Part shown: positions 47,347-57,811 of the stretch, piece by piece
Numbering within the stretch: the first letter of the stretch is position 1
Layout: each line of letters opens with the position of its first letter
Assembly: GCA_023078685.1 (NCBI GenBank)
Contig: JALGAS010000006.1
Span: forward strand, 744,001-808,000
DNA length: 64,000 bases
DNA from: Neopestalotiopsis rosae
Lineage: Eukaryota > Ascomycota > Sordariomycetes > Amphisphaeriales > Sporocadaceae
Reading direction: 5' to 3'
Notes under the pieces: model-generated
Told to the model about the DNA's origin: nothing
The model's input: only the letters and a program-made list of their open reading frames with translations
The model's database searches: none
Translations under genes and position numbers: made by a program

Positions 47347-48456
47347 TCAGCGATGGTCGCGACCTCCTCGACTTCTGGACCGACTTCGATAATCGTCATA
47401 GCTAGGGCTACGTCTACGACTGTCGCGGGCATTATTGTCGTGACTATCTCGCCTTGCACCTCCGCGTCTTCGAGGAGATCGTGATCTCGAGTCGTATGAT
47501 GGCGAGCGTCCACCGCGGCGAGCCTGTGGGGATCTTGATCTTGAGTAAGATGGCGACCGCGATCCAGGACGGTAAGTGTTTCCTTCGCGACCACGTCCTC
47601 GGCCTTGACGTCCACCGCCATACCGGGGAGAGCGTGGGCGGCCACCGGATGGGCCCCCACCAAAGCCTGGGCCGCCAAAACCTCCTCCACCACCGCCACT
47701 ACCTACACCTCCTCGAGGTCCTCGTGGACCTCCTCCAAATGCGCCGCCTCGGGGGCCAGGTGCGGGTACTCGGGGGTCAATGTTGGCACCACGGCTGGCA
47801 GTCGGCAGGGATTGGGAAAATTTGCGTCGGGGGAGCACAATTGATACGTTGATGATTGCGCCGTCGAGCTGGGCCTCATGCATATGGGCAATGGCCTCTT
47901 CGGCATCGGCTTCGTTGACGTAGAGAATGTATGCTGTGCCACGGTTCGTATTGACTGATTGTGCCTGTGGGTTAGCCTGTGTCTCTGCAGACCTGCCAGT
48001 CGTATTGCGAAGAATGAACATACATTGACGATTCATGGGCAGATCGAGGTCTCTGATGTTGCCATACTGGCCAAAGATTTCTCGAAGGTGGTCCTCGTTG
48101 ATATTCTTAGTCAACTTCTCCACGACGATCTGGACAGGAGTAGTCAGTAGCATTAGCATGTATCCAAGTTGCAATGAACGATAATTGACCGTGAACTTTT
48201 TACTCACCTTGGTGCTCCCCCTCAGCGGGCTTTCACTTCTGGCGCGGCTGTCACGATCGCGACTCAGACTGCGAGTCCTGGACCTGCTTCTGTTGCGGCT
48301 CTCACTGCGGTACCTGCCATTGCGACGACCTGGGCTGGCGTCTGAGTAGCTGGGCGAACGTCGACGACGGGGTGCGGGCGAAGGCGAGCGAGTGTATCGC
48401 GAGCGCGGAGTGACCGAACGAGCATAGCGCTCGCGCGAGGGCGACCGTGAGTCCAT
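47347..48456 (-). CDS. RNPS1-like SR-related RNA-binding protein
   Basis: Exons 48456-48208, 48129-48024 and 47954-47347 encode 320 residues. The first 83 residues are an RS domain (many SR, RS and SP dipeptides). An RRM follows at about 84-165: IVVEKLTKNINEDHLREIFG, then PMNRQFNTNRGTAYILY and the EAIAHMHEAQLDG helix, the pattern of the RNPS1 RRM. The tail is Gly/Arg-rich, then a second RS region up to the stop. In animals RNPS1 is a component of the ASAP/PSAP complexes, which attach to the exon junction complex and influence splicing and mRNA decay. A nuclear role in splicing is expected here. The second intron splits the RRM; splicing restores the NRQF-NTNRG join, whereas reading through inserts extra residues. 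The gene contains retained-frame introns, so isoforms are possible. Confidence 0.9.
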   Translation of the reverse strand: MDSRSPSRERYARSVTPRSRYTRSPSPAPRRRRSPSYSDASPGRRNGRYRSESRNRSRSRTRSLSRDRDSRARSESPLRGSTKVSKKFTVNYRSLQLGYMLMLLTTPVQIVVEKLTKNINEDHLREIFGQYGNIRDLDLPMNRQCMFILRNTTGRSAETQANPQAQSVNTNRGTAYILYVNEADAEEAIAHMHEAQLDGAIINVSIVLPRRKFSQSLPTASRGANIDPRVPAPGPRGGAFGGGPRGPRGGVGSGGGGGGFGGPGFGGGPSGGRPRSPRYGGGRQGRGRGREGNTYRPGSRSPSYSRSRSPQARRGGRSPSYDSRSRSPRRRGGARRDSHDNNARDSRRRSPSYDDYRSRSRSRGGRDHR

Positions 48457-49034
48457 GTTCCTTCAGCGCCCAGCGTCCTGTGAGAGAGGTGTGAAGGGTG
48501 AAGTAGGTAGGAGCAAGCCAGAGGTTTGACGGTGATAGCAAAGCTCTGGAAGCTCTAAGCACAAAGAAGCTGGGGTCTGCGCACGCGACGTCAGAACGCG
48601 ACAGCTGATTTTTAGTGGCCTCCCACTAATGTAAGCGTGGGGGGGATTTCTACGGGCCAGCCTAGCGGGCTTCTAGCGGAAGCAGCCCACCACAAATGCA
48701 GGCAATGCGCTGGTAGAGGTCAGGCAGGGGGGTTTGGGGTCTTCTTTGGACTTTGTGAACTTCTCGAATACAAACACGGGTCAGTGTAGTGTGACTCTAC
48801 TCTTGGTATAATTCTGCTACCAGATTCAATACCTGCCAGCATTTTCTTTTATTTATCTCTATAAGATTGTCTTGATTCAAGACTTCTATCAAAATTCAGG
48901 GTGGTCTCAAACCTCAGCCGTTTTATTACAAGTTTGTATGTTTGTCATGCCAGGCATTGCACCAGTCAAAACCAGCATATCTTCCGCGAAACTAGGTACG
49001 CCTATGCAGGCACGTTGGGAAAGTATGTTGTTAC
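48457..49034. other. intergenic region, no gene
   Basis: 578 bp between the RNPS1-like start and the anoctamin stop, both minus-strand genes. No frame of note. Confidence 0.4.
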
Positions 49035-51444
49035 TTATGCCAACTTTGAGTGAGACCCTTCACTTGCCTCACTACCACCAGCACCGTTGATGAGCTCTAT
49101 CGCGACCTCAGTACTGCTGCCCTTCTCGACCTGCTTGGTCCAAAAGACATCGGCATCGGCCAGGCGCACCGACTTGCGGCGCTGGATAGCCCCGACATCA
49201 AGCATCTCAGTGGCCCGGTTCGCGGCCTCGAGCTCGTCCATGTACTTCTTGCGCCGGACGTAGCGCTCGTTGCGCTCTCGGCGGACCTCCTCGGACCCGA
49301 CGCGCTGCAGCACGAGGCGGACGAGGGCGCGCAGGACGAGAAAGATGTGCTCGCTCACAAAGATGGTGATGGGGAGGCTCCACCATTGCACGCCGCCAAG
49401 GGCCTTGCCCAGCATTGTGTTGCTTGATCCGCTCTCTGTGCCGAACATGTGCACCACAGCGGCGGTGCAGATGCTGCCCAGCCACGTGAGTGCGTCCAAC
49501 GAGTGTATCCAGGGTCCGATGCCATCAGTCCGGACCGGATGCGGTCGTTGGTGCTCGATGCAGATCTTGAGGAAGTCGGAACGCAATTCGATCCAGTTAT
49601 TGATCCAGAACCCGACCGAGACCAAGGGCCAGACGGGCGAGAAGAGTGCCAGGTAGCCGAATTGGATCACCATTTCCGAGATGTCGTCCTGGACGTTGTA
49701 AGCGGGCAGGCTGGCCTGACGTCTCACGCTGCGCAGAAAGTCCTTCTCCGTGGGGTCGTCGGTCTTGTTCGTGGCAAAGTGAGAGCGTGACAACTTGTAG
49801 GTATGCCACCAAGACTTGAGCCTGTGCATCACATATGGGACAACCATCTCTTCAAACATGTCCGACACTTGACCTGTCAAGGTCAGGGCAATAACCTCAT
49901 TTCGCAGTCGATCCGGATCCCGCTGGAAAAAGTTGTTGTCGAGCTTGACTCCAATTGCACTAAAGAGATGCGATCCGAGCCACGGCACAATCTTGTTTCC
50001 CAAGGGGATGTATACAAATGCCGTGAGGAGAATTGGAAGGTAGTTGACGATAAAGCTCAGCACAAAGAGCTTCTGAGTAAGCGACATCTCAAAGTTGTCC
50101 TTTGTGCGGTGGTTCTCAAATTCTGCAAGAGTGCTGGCAGCATCTTCCAGGAAAGAGTTCATATACGGCAAACCAGCAGCAAGGAACAAAGTCGGCACAT
50201 ACTCCTGCAGATCATCAGCGTCATGTTTCTTCCTCCAACGATTAAAAGCGATCTTACCAACCAGGTCTTCCATGGACCCTCGTAGGCTTCGGAGACGAGG
50301 ACCTCGAGTGCGAAAACCATGGTGATGATGACGCCAAGAGTCACAAGACAAAAGACGAAGAAAGGGATTTGCAAAGACTGCCGAGCGAATGACTTCCACT
50401 TGGGATAGTAATGCTTGGTTCGTCCAGAGCTGTCGACAATGACCTTTTCGTAGATATAGTTGGGTCTGTTCGTTTTTAAAGATCCCACACCTCTAACATT
50501 CCACCGGATACTCAAATCATCCTGCAATATCTTCCAGTACTCCAAGAAGATTGTGCACCCGAGAAGTGTGAGTATAGCGTATATCAATGAATACTTGGGA
50601 AGAAACGCCCATGCCAAGATTCCAGTGATAGCTGGAAACGCCAGGAACATTAAATATGTCTGCATATAGGCGAAATAGAAGGCCACCTAACCACGGTAAG
50701 CTCACCAGTCGAAGTCATTGAAAGGGAATATACTGACCTGAGAGCCAAATAGATTTCTGATCTCATCCAGATCATCCTTGTTCAGAACCAGCTTCTTGCT
50801 CAGTCTTTTGAGAAGTTTGCGATTGGCCAATTCGTTATGGATGGGGAAGATGGATTTCACATTCTGCCATTTCCCAAACTCGGGAGTAACGCCGGCACCA
50901 CCAATTTCTTTGGACCAGTTGACGAGATGATACACGGATAAAATGCTCTCAGCTTCAAAGGCATCTTTGAATGACTCGGACTTGGTCCTCTTGTCCACCT
51001 TTGGCTGGGTCTTGGTGATCCCATATAGCCAGTCCTTTACTCTACAAATCTCAAAGTCAGCTGAATGCCATGTCGGGAATGAGATGAGTGTGCACTCTGA
51101 ACTCACCTAGATTTATGGATCTCTGCACTTAATAGTTCTTTTGGAACCCTCACAAAGATGAGAAGGCTCTTGTCTTCGCCGGCACGGACTTCAGTCTGTA
51201 GACCAGCTTGCTCAATATCGGCACACAGAAACGACACCTCATCAATGGCAGTGTCACGATCTGTCATAAGTCAGCCTTGTAGCCTAGGGTCCGAGGTTTT
51301 GTTGGATCGCATACCTATCTCGCTAAAGTCATAGTTGATGACATACTTGTCGCTGTACGTCAAGCCGCTCCTCTCGTCGGTGCGTGGGACATAGTCCGGA
51401 AACGTATCGACGCGGGACACGGAGAAGGATATTTGTTCGTCCAT
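49035..51444 (-). CDS. anoctamin/TMEM16-family membrane protein (Ist2-like)
   Basis: Exons 51444-51315, 51260-51107, 51041-50738, 50686-50258 and 50204-49035 encode 728 residues, all junctions in phase. A cytosolic N-terminal domain of about 195 residues precedes about ten helices, starting with YLMFLAFPAITGILAWAFLP. Family landmarks include the GSLKTNRPNY linker, SLTQKLFVLSFIVNYLPILL, the ISEMVIQFGYLALFS segment and the FWINNWIELRSDFLKI helix, whose Glu and Asp match positions that bind calcium in fungal TMEM16 structures. Fungal members with solved structures (nhTMEM16, afTMEM16) are Ca2+-activated lipid scramblases; yeast Ist2 instead tethers ER to plasma membrane. The short C-terminal tail lacks an obvious long Ist2-type linker, favouring the scramblase-like group. 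An in-frame ATG at 51471 would add nine residues. Confidence 0.92.
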
Positions 51445-52032
51445 AGCCTTGGCTCGGGATGGAGGAAACAAGAGAGTATCGCCAAGCTCCTCTCAAAGAA
51501 GGGAAACTTGGCCAGGGGGTTTGAATATTTTTAATGGAGTCTCGTCTCTTGCCAGATTTTAAGTTGTGCTGCCGCCTCCCGTTGGACAAGTCGGGGATGT
51601 AAGCGGCCCACTTGGCCTGCCGCAGCCTTACGCCTCTCCCGGATAACCGGCATAGACGCGGTAGCACTTGTAGGCAGCATTGACCACAAAGTATGACATA
51701 GGTACAGACTGCAAATTGTTTCACCAAAATAATAGTGGTCAGGTTGGTTTGTTCTCCCTTCTCCTCACAGCCATTGAAGATCCACATAGTTTGATCTGGA
51801 ACCTTTTACTTGCATTATTCATGTCGCTTCACTCATTTGGGCCAATTACGACCCCCAATGTTGATCCGCGTTTATACTAGTCTCATATCGTCTCTAAAAT
51901 AAGGGTATCTGCCAAAAAAACTCCGAATATCAATTTGGGGGACGACAAGGTACTCGTAAGCACAGAGTTCAGAAAAAAAAGGCTAGAAAACCCGCTCGAC
52001 CCCCAATAATAACGATGCACCAGCAAGCAATT
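51445..52032. other. intergenic region, no gene
   Basis: 588 bp between the anoctamin start and the Dur3 stop on the minus strand. No coding signal beyond short frames. Confidence 0.4.
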
Positions 52033-54354
52033 TTACTGTGCAACACTTGGGGGCTGCTCCGAACCGACTTCTTTGCTGGGAGGCGTCTCGGTACCTTTTG
52101 CCTCCTTCTCCTTTTCCGCGCGGATCTCACTTTCAATCTCTTCGGTCTGCTCGGCGCGGATCGTCTTTGCCGACTTCTTGCCGGTGATGTCGTTGTAGAT
52201 GGCCTTTGTGGTGCGCACCAGCGTCTTCCTGCCCTCGAACACGGGGAACAGGCCGACGGCGCCCAGGGAGCAAAAGATCCAGATGATGCCGACCGTGACC
52301 CAGCCGGTGAAGAAGGGCTTGGAGAAGATGTACGAGGAGCCGTACATGGGGAACGGCCAGACGATGAGGAACGCCAGCGTCAGGAACACGGTGGTCCACT
52401 TTGATATCTTGCTGGCGCGGCTCAGCTTGGCCTGCTCGGCCTCGAACTCGGCCGTGGTTTCGGTGTGGCCGCCGACCGTGTTCTCCAGATCCACGCCGGC
52501 CGTGGCGGCGAGGTCGTGGTCGTCGCCCCGGCGGATCTCCATCATGGATACCCAGTCGTATTTCTGCAGGCCGAAGGCGAGAGACAGGATTGGGATGATG
52601 ATTGCCGGCGAGAGCAGAGCGACAACTAATTTCAAAGACATTAGCAAAGTTTCAAGGTGGGTTTTTGCCAGAACAAAAGATTGTGAACATACCATTTCCA
52701 GCAAGCATGGGGTTGTTGCCGCCAGTGCAAGTGACATCGAGGGCGTTGCACTCCTTGCGAGCAGTCACGAGCCAGGCAATGAGGGCAAAAGCCAGACCGA
52801 GGATGGGCGCCAAGCCCGCTGCCCACTTATTCTGTCCGTTCCAGACGAGAGTCAAGGTGGCCGGCAGCACAGCAGAACCAATGACGACTCCCATCATCAG
52901 GTACAGGTATCCCATGGAGACGCCGGCGTAGTACAGACCGACGGAAAAGGCCGAGATGAAGAGCGCATAGGCAATGACGATGCAGTGGGACATCCAGATC
53001 AAAGTCTTGCCGCTCGCGGTGGGCTTGAAGTAGGTCCTGTACAGATCGTAGGTGCAGATGGAAGAGACGGCGATGAGTTCCGAGGATGTGGCGCTGGTGA
53101 CGGCCATGAAAACAATGAGCAGGGTAGCAATGGCGCCTCCGCGACCGAGGAGTGCAACCGCCGCATAGGGTAAGACCAGACCGGCCGAGACGTCGGCCTC
53201 GCTCATGCGATCAGGGTAGGTCGGGAAGCTCGGGGACGACTCTAGAGCCAGTGCCGAGAGACCCATGGTCGTTGCTGTGAGCCAGGGGATCGCGAACCAA
53301 CTCAGTCCTCCAATAATGTAGCCGGGCAGAGCGTGAACGGGCGAAGCGGCAATGGCCTTGTTGTAGTAACCATTGTCGAGGAACACGGTACCAAAATTGC
53401 CGACAATGTTGATGACGAAGAAGATGACGCCCTCCTTTGATCGCATGGTCAGGTAGCTTCCCTCGGCATTGCCATCGACGGGGTGGTCAAAGGCGGCTTG
53501 GACCAGCAGGTCGTAGACTGCCGATGGTGATCCGAGCTGCTCGGAGCTGGCGTAGGCCGTGAGCGAAAAGATGATAATGATGATCAATAGGATGAACGTG
53601 TGAATCCAATCCGTCAAAATCGTTGCCTTTAGACCTCCGACCAGAGTATATGCTACTACACCGACTGGCAGCAAGAAAATGGCAGCAATCTGATTCATTC
53701 CAGTGAGCGCTGATACTGTTGCGGATCCTCCAACAATCAACATCAAGCTGACGAGAATGTTGGTAGCAAGAGCAAAGCTAGATTCATTGTTAGCACATTT
53801 ATCAACGCAAGACTATATCAGTACACTGTGAATTGAGAATTATACTTACACCATGAACACAGCATGTACCCAGGTTCCATATCGAGCCTTGACAACCTCG
53901 AGGTAGGTGTGAGCATTCGGGGCGCGTCTCTTGAGCTCAATCGCCAGAGTCGCAAACAAGAGGATCTGCACGGTAGCACCAGACGCGTACCAAAAAGGAC
54001 CAGAAACTCCGTATCGGTAGCACACGCCGGTGGACTGCAAGAGAGTGGCGGCCCATGTCCACGAACTGACGACTGCGGATCCGACCAAACCACTCTTCAC
54101 TGTTCTTCCTGCCGTGTTGAAATGTTCTGATGTCACGAGTTCCGAGTTGTATCGTCTGAGGACAAATGTCACGAGGATCTTTGTCTGGGCGTTAGCTTCT
54201 GTACAATTATGACCACTAACATCTCTTGCGCTAGTGGTATCTTTTGGCCATGCATGTGCAGGAGGGCGCAACTTACCATGCCCAAGGCAAAGGCAAATCC
54301 CAAACCCAGGACAATGCCATAGCCCACACCGGGCTCGAGCGGTGGGTTGACCAT
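52033..54354 (-). CDS. dur3: urea/polyamine active transporter, Dur3-type sodium:solute symporter
   Basis: Exons 54354-54277, 54178-53850, 53777-52693 and 52625-52033 give 694 residues. The N-terminal [20 protein letters not shown] start, the [20 protein letters not shown] core and [13 protein letters not shown] are typical of fungal Dur3. About 15 membrane helices are spread over the protein, and the C-terminal tail (last 60 residues) is charged and Lys/Glu-rich, as for endocytic regulation. The protein should import urea with a cation across the plasma membrane when better nitrogen is lacking. Three HGATAR sites in the 750 bp upstream would suit GATA-factor (AreA/Nit2) control. No urease or urea amidolyase gene is in the window. 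Confidence 0.93.
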
Positions 54355-55996
54355 GATTGAAAGAGCTACGTCTAGCGATCCCTTACGACGGACTGAATGT
54401 CTTGGATGTTATCGCAAAGACTATGCGTGCATACCAGATGTGAAAAGAAACGAAGGTTTGTTAAGTCACGGGAAGATCAACCGTTCATATATACCTGTAC
54501 CACCACTTTCATGCAGGTCTGATCTTTTTATTTCGCAGATCACACAGAGGAATAGCACTAAGAGAGTCCGATGTCGACATGAGCTTCATTCTTTGCTATG
54601 ATCTGGGGTGTTAATTGGTCCGATATGACCCGGGGGCCTTGTTGCCTTCTTGGACCCCCGGCATTCAAGAGAGAGTTTCGAGGTCGGCTCTCTGCATGCG
54701 CATGCGGGATGTTTGACGTTCGCCCCCCACACGCAACGTGAGAGCCCCAGAGTATGTACATTGCATATGATTTTGGTATAGCACTTGGTTTTGTGGACCG
54801 GACAAGATGTGCTATAGACTGGCTTCATTATTCCGCACGGCAGATTTGTTAGGGAGATTCGATTTTCCAAGACCTGTCTGTGTGTGGGCTCCCCAGATCT
54901 TTGCGCCGGCGACGGGTATAACGTCGTGGCTAAGGTAGACCTGGGGGGCTAGACCAAGCAAGCCAGTATCAGGAAAGTTTGAGTGGTACACACAACCGAT
55001 AAGGATGACAGTTGGACTGGAGTTCCTGTGATTTTAGGAGATGATATGAGCCAATGATGGAACATGGGGAATCAGACCAACAACCTCGGGCGATGCTTAT
55101 CAGCTAGGTCAACGGAGTGGTGCTCGGGTAGTGTTGAGCCACAGGGCAGAGGGCAGCAAACATCTAGTCCTAGGTTCGCTAAGTGCCAGTCAGGGCCTTG
55201 TACGTCCCAGTGCCGGCGGGACAAACTGGAAACGATAAGGCTGGCCGGCGGGAACAAGAGCAAATGATGATTAGAAAGCTGCCGTCATCGTCTGTACTGC
55301 AGTGTAGCACTGGTATTGCGTTGATCTTCATCGCTCGATTGATTGTTGTCAAGGATAGAAGTTATCAGTTGAAATTGACCAATCAAATGACGAAACGACC
55401 TGACCTGTCGTGATAAGCTCGCATGCAGAAAAGATTGGGGCCCCTTGGACCATTGGGGCCGCTATCTCACGGTCAAGATGGCCGGGGTTTGCGGGGCTTG
55501 GGGAAACCAATTGAACATTTCGTTCAACATAGAAGATGCTAAGCTACGATCTAGAAAATATTCACGTATGCTATTGGTTTGTTTCAGACCGATGGTATGC
55601 TGACTCAGAATTGGTAGGAATCTGATATGTATTTGCTTCACAAATTCAATGACATTTGGCTTTCAGCCTGGTTCTCTCCTAGGAGAAAGGCCCAAAAGTC
55701 AATTCTTGGGCCAAATTAGATCCAAACTCTAAGGTCGCAAAAGATAAGGATTTATTACACATGCCATAGATTGAACATTTCTATTGCGAACTCGCATTGT
55801 AATAATAAAGAGTATTTAAGGCATTATTCCGCATTATTTACTATGTCTCAATGAATCCATTCACTGTGATTATGTCCACTGCAATTAGGCAAAAGTTCAC
55901 GATGGTACATAGTAGAGACAAGAGGCGGGATCAGAAATGACAAAAACGAGAAAAAGACAAAAAACGAGATCCAATGTTGACACTGGATTGCACTTA
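54355..55996. other. Dur3 upstream region, no further gene
   Basis: About 1.6 kb. No frame above 95 codons and no domain seen. It contains the GATA-type sites listed separately. Confidence 0.4.
54409..55102 (-). promoter_or_regulatory. three HGATAR (GATA-factor) sites upstream of Dur3
   Basis: CGATAA on the minus strand at 54409-54414, CGATAA on the plus strand at 54997-55002 and TGATAA on the minus strand at 55097-55102. Such short motifs are frequent by chance; the support is their place upstream of a nitrogen-source transporter. Confidence 0.3.
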
Positions 55997-56070
55997 TGAC
56001 CAGTGCCGGGCTCGATCCGGCGACCTTCAGTGTGTTAGACTGACGTGATAACCAACTACACCAACCGGCC
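55997..56070 (-). tRNA. tRNA-Val, anticodon AAC, no intron
   Basis: The minus strand folds as a 74-nt cloverleaf including discriminator A. The acceptor stem GGCCGGT pairs with ACTGGTC (two G-U pairs), the anticodon stem TCAGT pairs with ACTGA around loop CTAACAC, and the T stem GCCGG pairs with CCGGC. The anticodon AAC reads Val. The T loop reads ATCGAGC, so position 54 is A instead of T and the B box departs from consensus by one base. A T-run some 35 nt downstream could end pol III transcription. Confidence 0.85.
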
Positions 56071-56692
56071 TGAGAATCGGTGTGGACACCAACCCAGATT
56101 TGCTTGTGGAGAAACATGACTTATTGAAATTTATTATGTATATCTTTGGTGGGACCCTGACATATGAAAACCTTCGCAGGTTTGATCCCCGCACCATGCG
56201 CGATCCAACTGGACAGGCGGGAGGATTGTCGTACCCTTCGTGATGGTTAAAATTGCAGTGAAAAGTATTTAACAGCAAGGATTACGGTTGCCTTAACTCG
56301 GCAAGTCCAATCAAGTGTTTCGCTGACCTCAAATATAAGTTCGGAAGAAAAGACAACTGATTGCCATGCCCTTCGTGAGGATTGAATTTGCAGTGAACAT
56401 AGGGTTGCCACTATAGTGCAGCAGCGCGAACCTCGAGTTCCCCTGCGCGACAAGTGAGATATCATATTTTCCGCTGGCCTCAAGTTAATAACGACATTCG
56501 AATGAAACATATCTGATCTGATGCCGTAAAGTCGATACCTTTTTGAAGTGCAGATTGTAGTTCTTTAATACTCGAAATATCATGATTAGCCAAATCTAGT
56601 CGACTTCATTCATTCACCCTGCGAAAGTCGCAATTAGAGATTGTCTTGGTATTATATTCGCTAACTCATAACTTCATAATCATTGGCCCAAG
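56071..56692. other. A/T-rich region with a diverged repeat beside the tRNA
   Basis: About 620 bp without a gene. Holds two diverged direct copies (56224-56263 and 56360-56398). Confidence 0.45.
56224..56398. repeat. two diverged direct repeats, about 40 bp each
   Basis: Copies at about 56224-56263 and 56360-56398 share a CCCTTCGTGA core and a TTGCAGTGAA end, 136 bp apart, with several substitutions. They lie upstream of the tRNA-Val gene, a usual landing zone for retroelements, but no LTR structure can be drawn. Confidence 0.5.
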
Positions 56693-57811
56693 CTAGTAAA
56701 ACACCCTCAAAAATTCCACCAGGGCAATAATAGCCATGGCTTGACCATACGGCATACTCGTAATAGGGATATTATAATAGTGCTGCAAGTCGTGGCCCAT
56801 GCCGGTACCGAAACTCGTCTGCAGCAGCTCGCCGTCCTGGTCCACATTGTCGAGCACGGCCTTGATGGCCTTGATGGCCACGTCCTGGTACTGCTTGCCC
56901 AGGTACCGCTTGCGCTGGCCCTTGAGCATGCCGAAAGCAAAGCCCGCCGCCGCGCTGGCCTCTTGATACGATCCCTCGGATTCGGGCTTGTCCAGCACCG
57001 TCCGCCAGAGCCCCGACTCGGCCTGTAGGGGCAGAAGCGCCTCGACCTGGGCGTCGAGCGTGTCGACCAGGGTGCGGTGAAAGGCGTCGTTGGGGTCGAG
57101 GTCCAGGAGCTCGAGGAACTCGGGTATCACGATCGTGATCCACGAGTTGCCGCGGGCCCAGCGCGCATTGGCAAAGTTGTGCCCGCCCTCGTGGAACGTC
57201 CAGCCGTGGAAGAAGAGGCCCGTCTTGTTGTCAAACAGGTACTTGATATGCAGCAAAAACTGCCGCTTGGCCTCCTCGATGTAGTGCGGCCGGTTCAGGA
57301 GCTGGCCAATCTTGGCCAGGGGCACCACGGTCATCATCAAGGTGTCGTCCCATAATTGCTGGTCGTTGACCTCGAGGTAGGTTATGTGCTGCATGCCGCC
57401 GTACTTTGTCCTCTCGAGGTCGTGCATGGCCCACTCGGCCCAGCTGTCCAGCCATGGCAGATATGTCTGGTTTCCAGTCTTTTCGTACACATGGGCCAAC
57501 GTCAGAAAGACGGCCATGGTGTTGATGTTCTTGGTGGTGCCGCCGGCAGCGAAGCGGTTGGCGAACCAGTCTTCAATAATTTTCAGGTACTTGTCGTCAC
57601 CCGTCAGGTTGTAGTAGGCCCAGAGACCATTCAGGCCGATGCCGTGTGTCCATTCCCAGTCATTCCATCCCTTGGTATCAATAACGCGGCCGTCGGCCAA
57701 GGTCATTAAAAATTCTCCAGACTTGTCCTTGATGTTGACCATGCCATCGATCAACAGCTGGATCTTGGCATGGACATCGCTGGCCTTGATGCCATAAAGT
57801 TCGGCTGGCAT
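56693..57811 (-). CDS. GH105 unsaturated rhamnogalacturonyl hydrolase
   Basis: Single exon, 372 residues, the usual GH105 length. No signal peptide: the N-terminus (MPAELYGIKASDVHAKIQLL) is soluble, so it is cytosolic. The (alpha/alpha)6 family motifs are in order: WEWTHGIGLNGLW (52-64), WDDTLMM with the catalytic Asp region (154-160), FFHGWTFHEGGHN (200-212), ARWARGNSW (216-224) and TGMGHDLQHYYN near the end. The enzyme removes the terminal unsaturated galacturonic acid from rhamnogalacturonan I disaccharides left by lyases, in the manner of bacterial YteR. It faces an MFS permease gene across a shared 1.6 kb intergenic region, which fits uptake followed by intracellular cleavage. Confidence 0.93.
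   Translation of the reverse strand: MPAELYGIKASDVHAKIQLLIDGMVNIKDKSGEFLMTLADGRVIDTKGWNDWEWTHGIGLNGLWAYYNLTGDDKYLKIIEDWFANRFAAGGTTKNINTMAVFLTLAHVYEKTGNQTYLPWLDSWAEWAMHDLERTKYGGMQHITYLEVNDQQLWDDTLMMTVVPLAKIGQLLNRPHYIEEAKRQFLLHIKYLFDNKTGLFFHGWTFHEGGHNFANARWARGNSWITIVIPEFLELLDLDPNDAFHRTLVDTLDAQVEALLPLQAESGLWRTVLDKPESEGSYQEASAAAGFAFGMLKGQRKRYLGKQYQDVAIKAIKAVLDNVDQDGELLQTSFGTGMGHDLQHYYNIPITSMPYGQAMAIIALVEFLRVFY

Noticed and set aside
56160..56210. Possible second tRNA beside tRNA-Val, from a GGTTTGATCCC B-box-like string
   Set aside because: No acceptor or anticodon stem can be drawn around it, and the T stem has a mismatch; at best a remnant.
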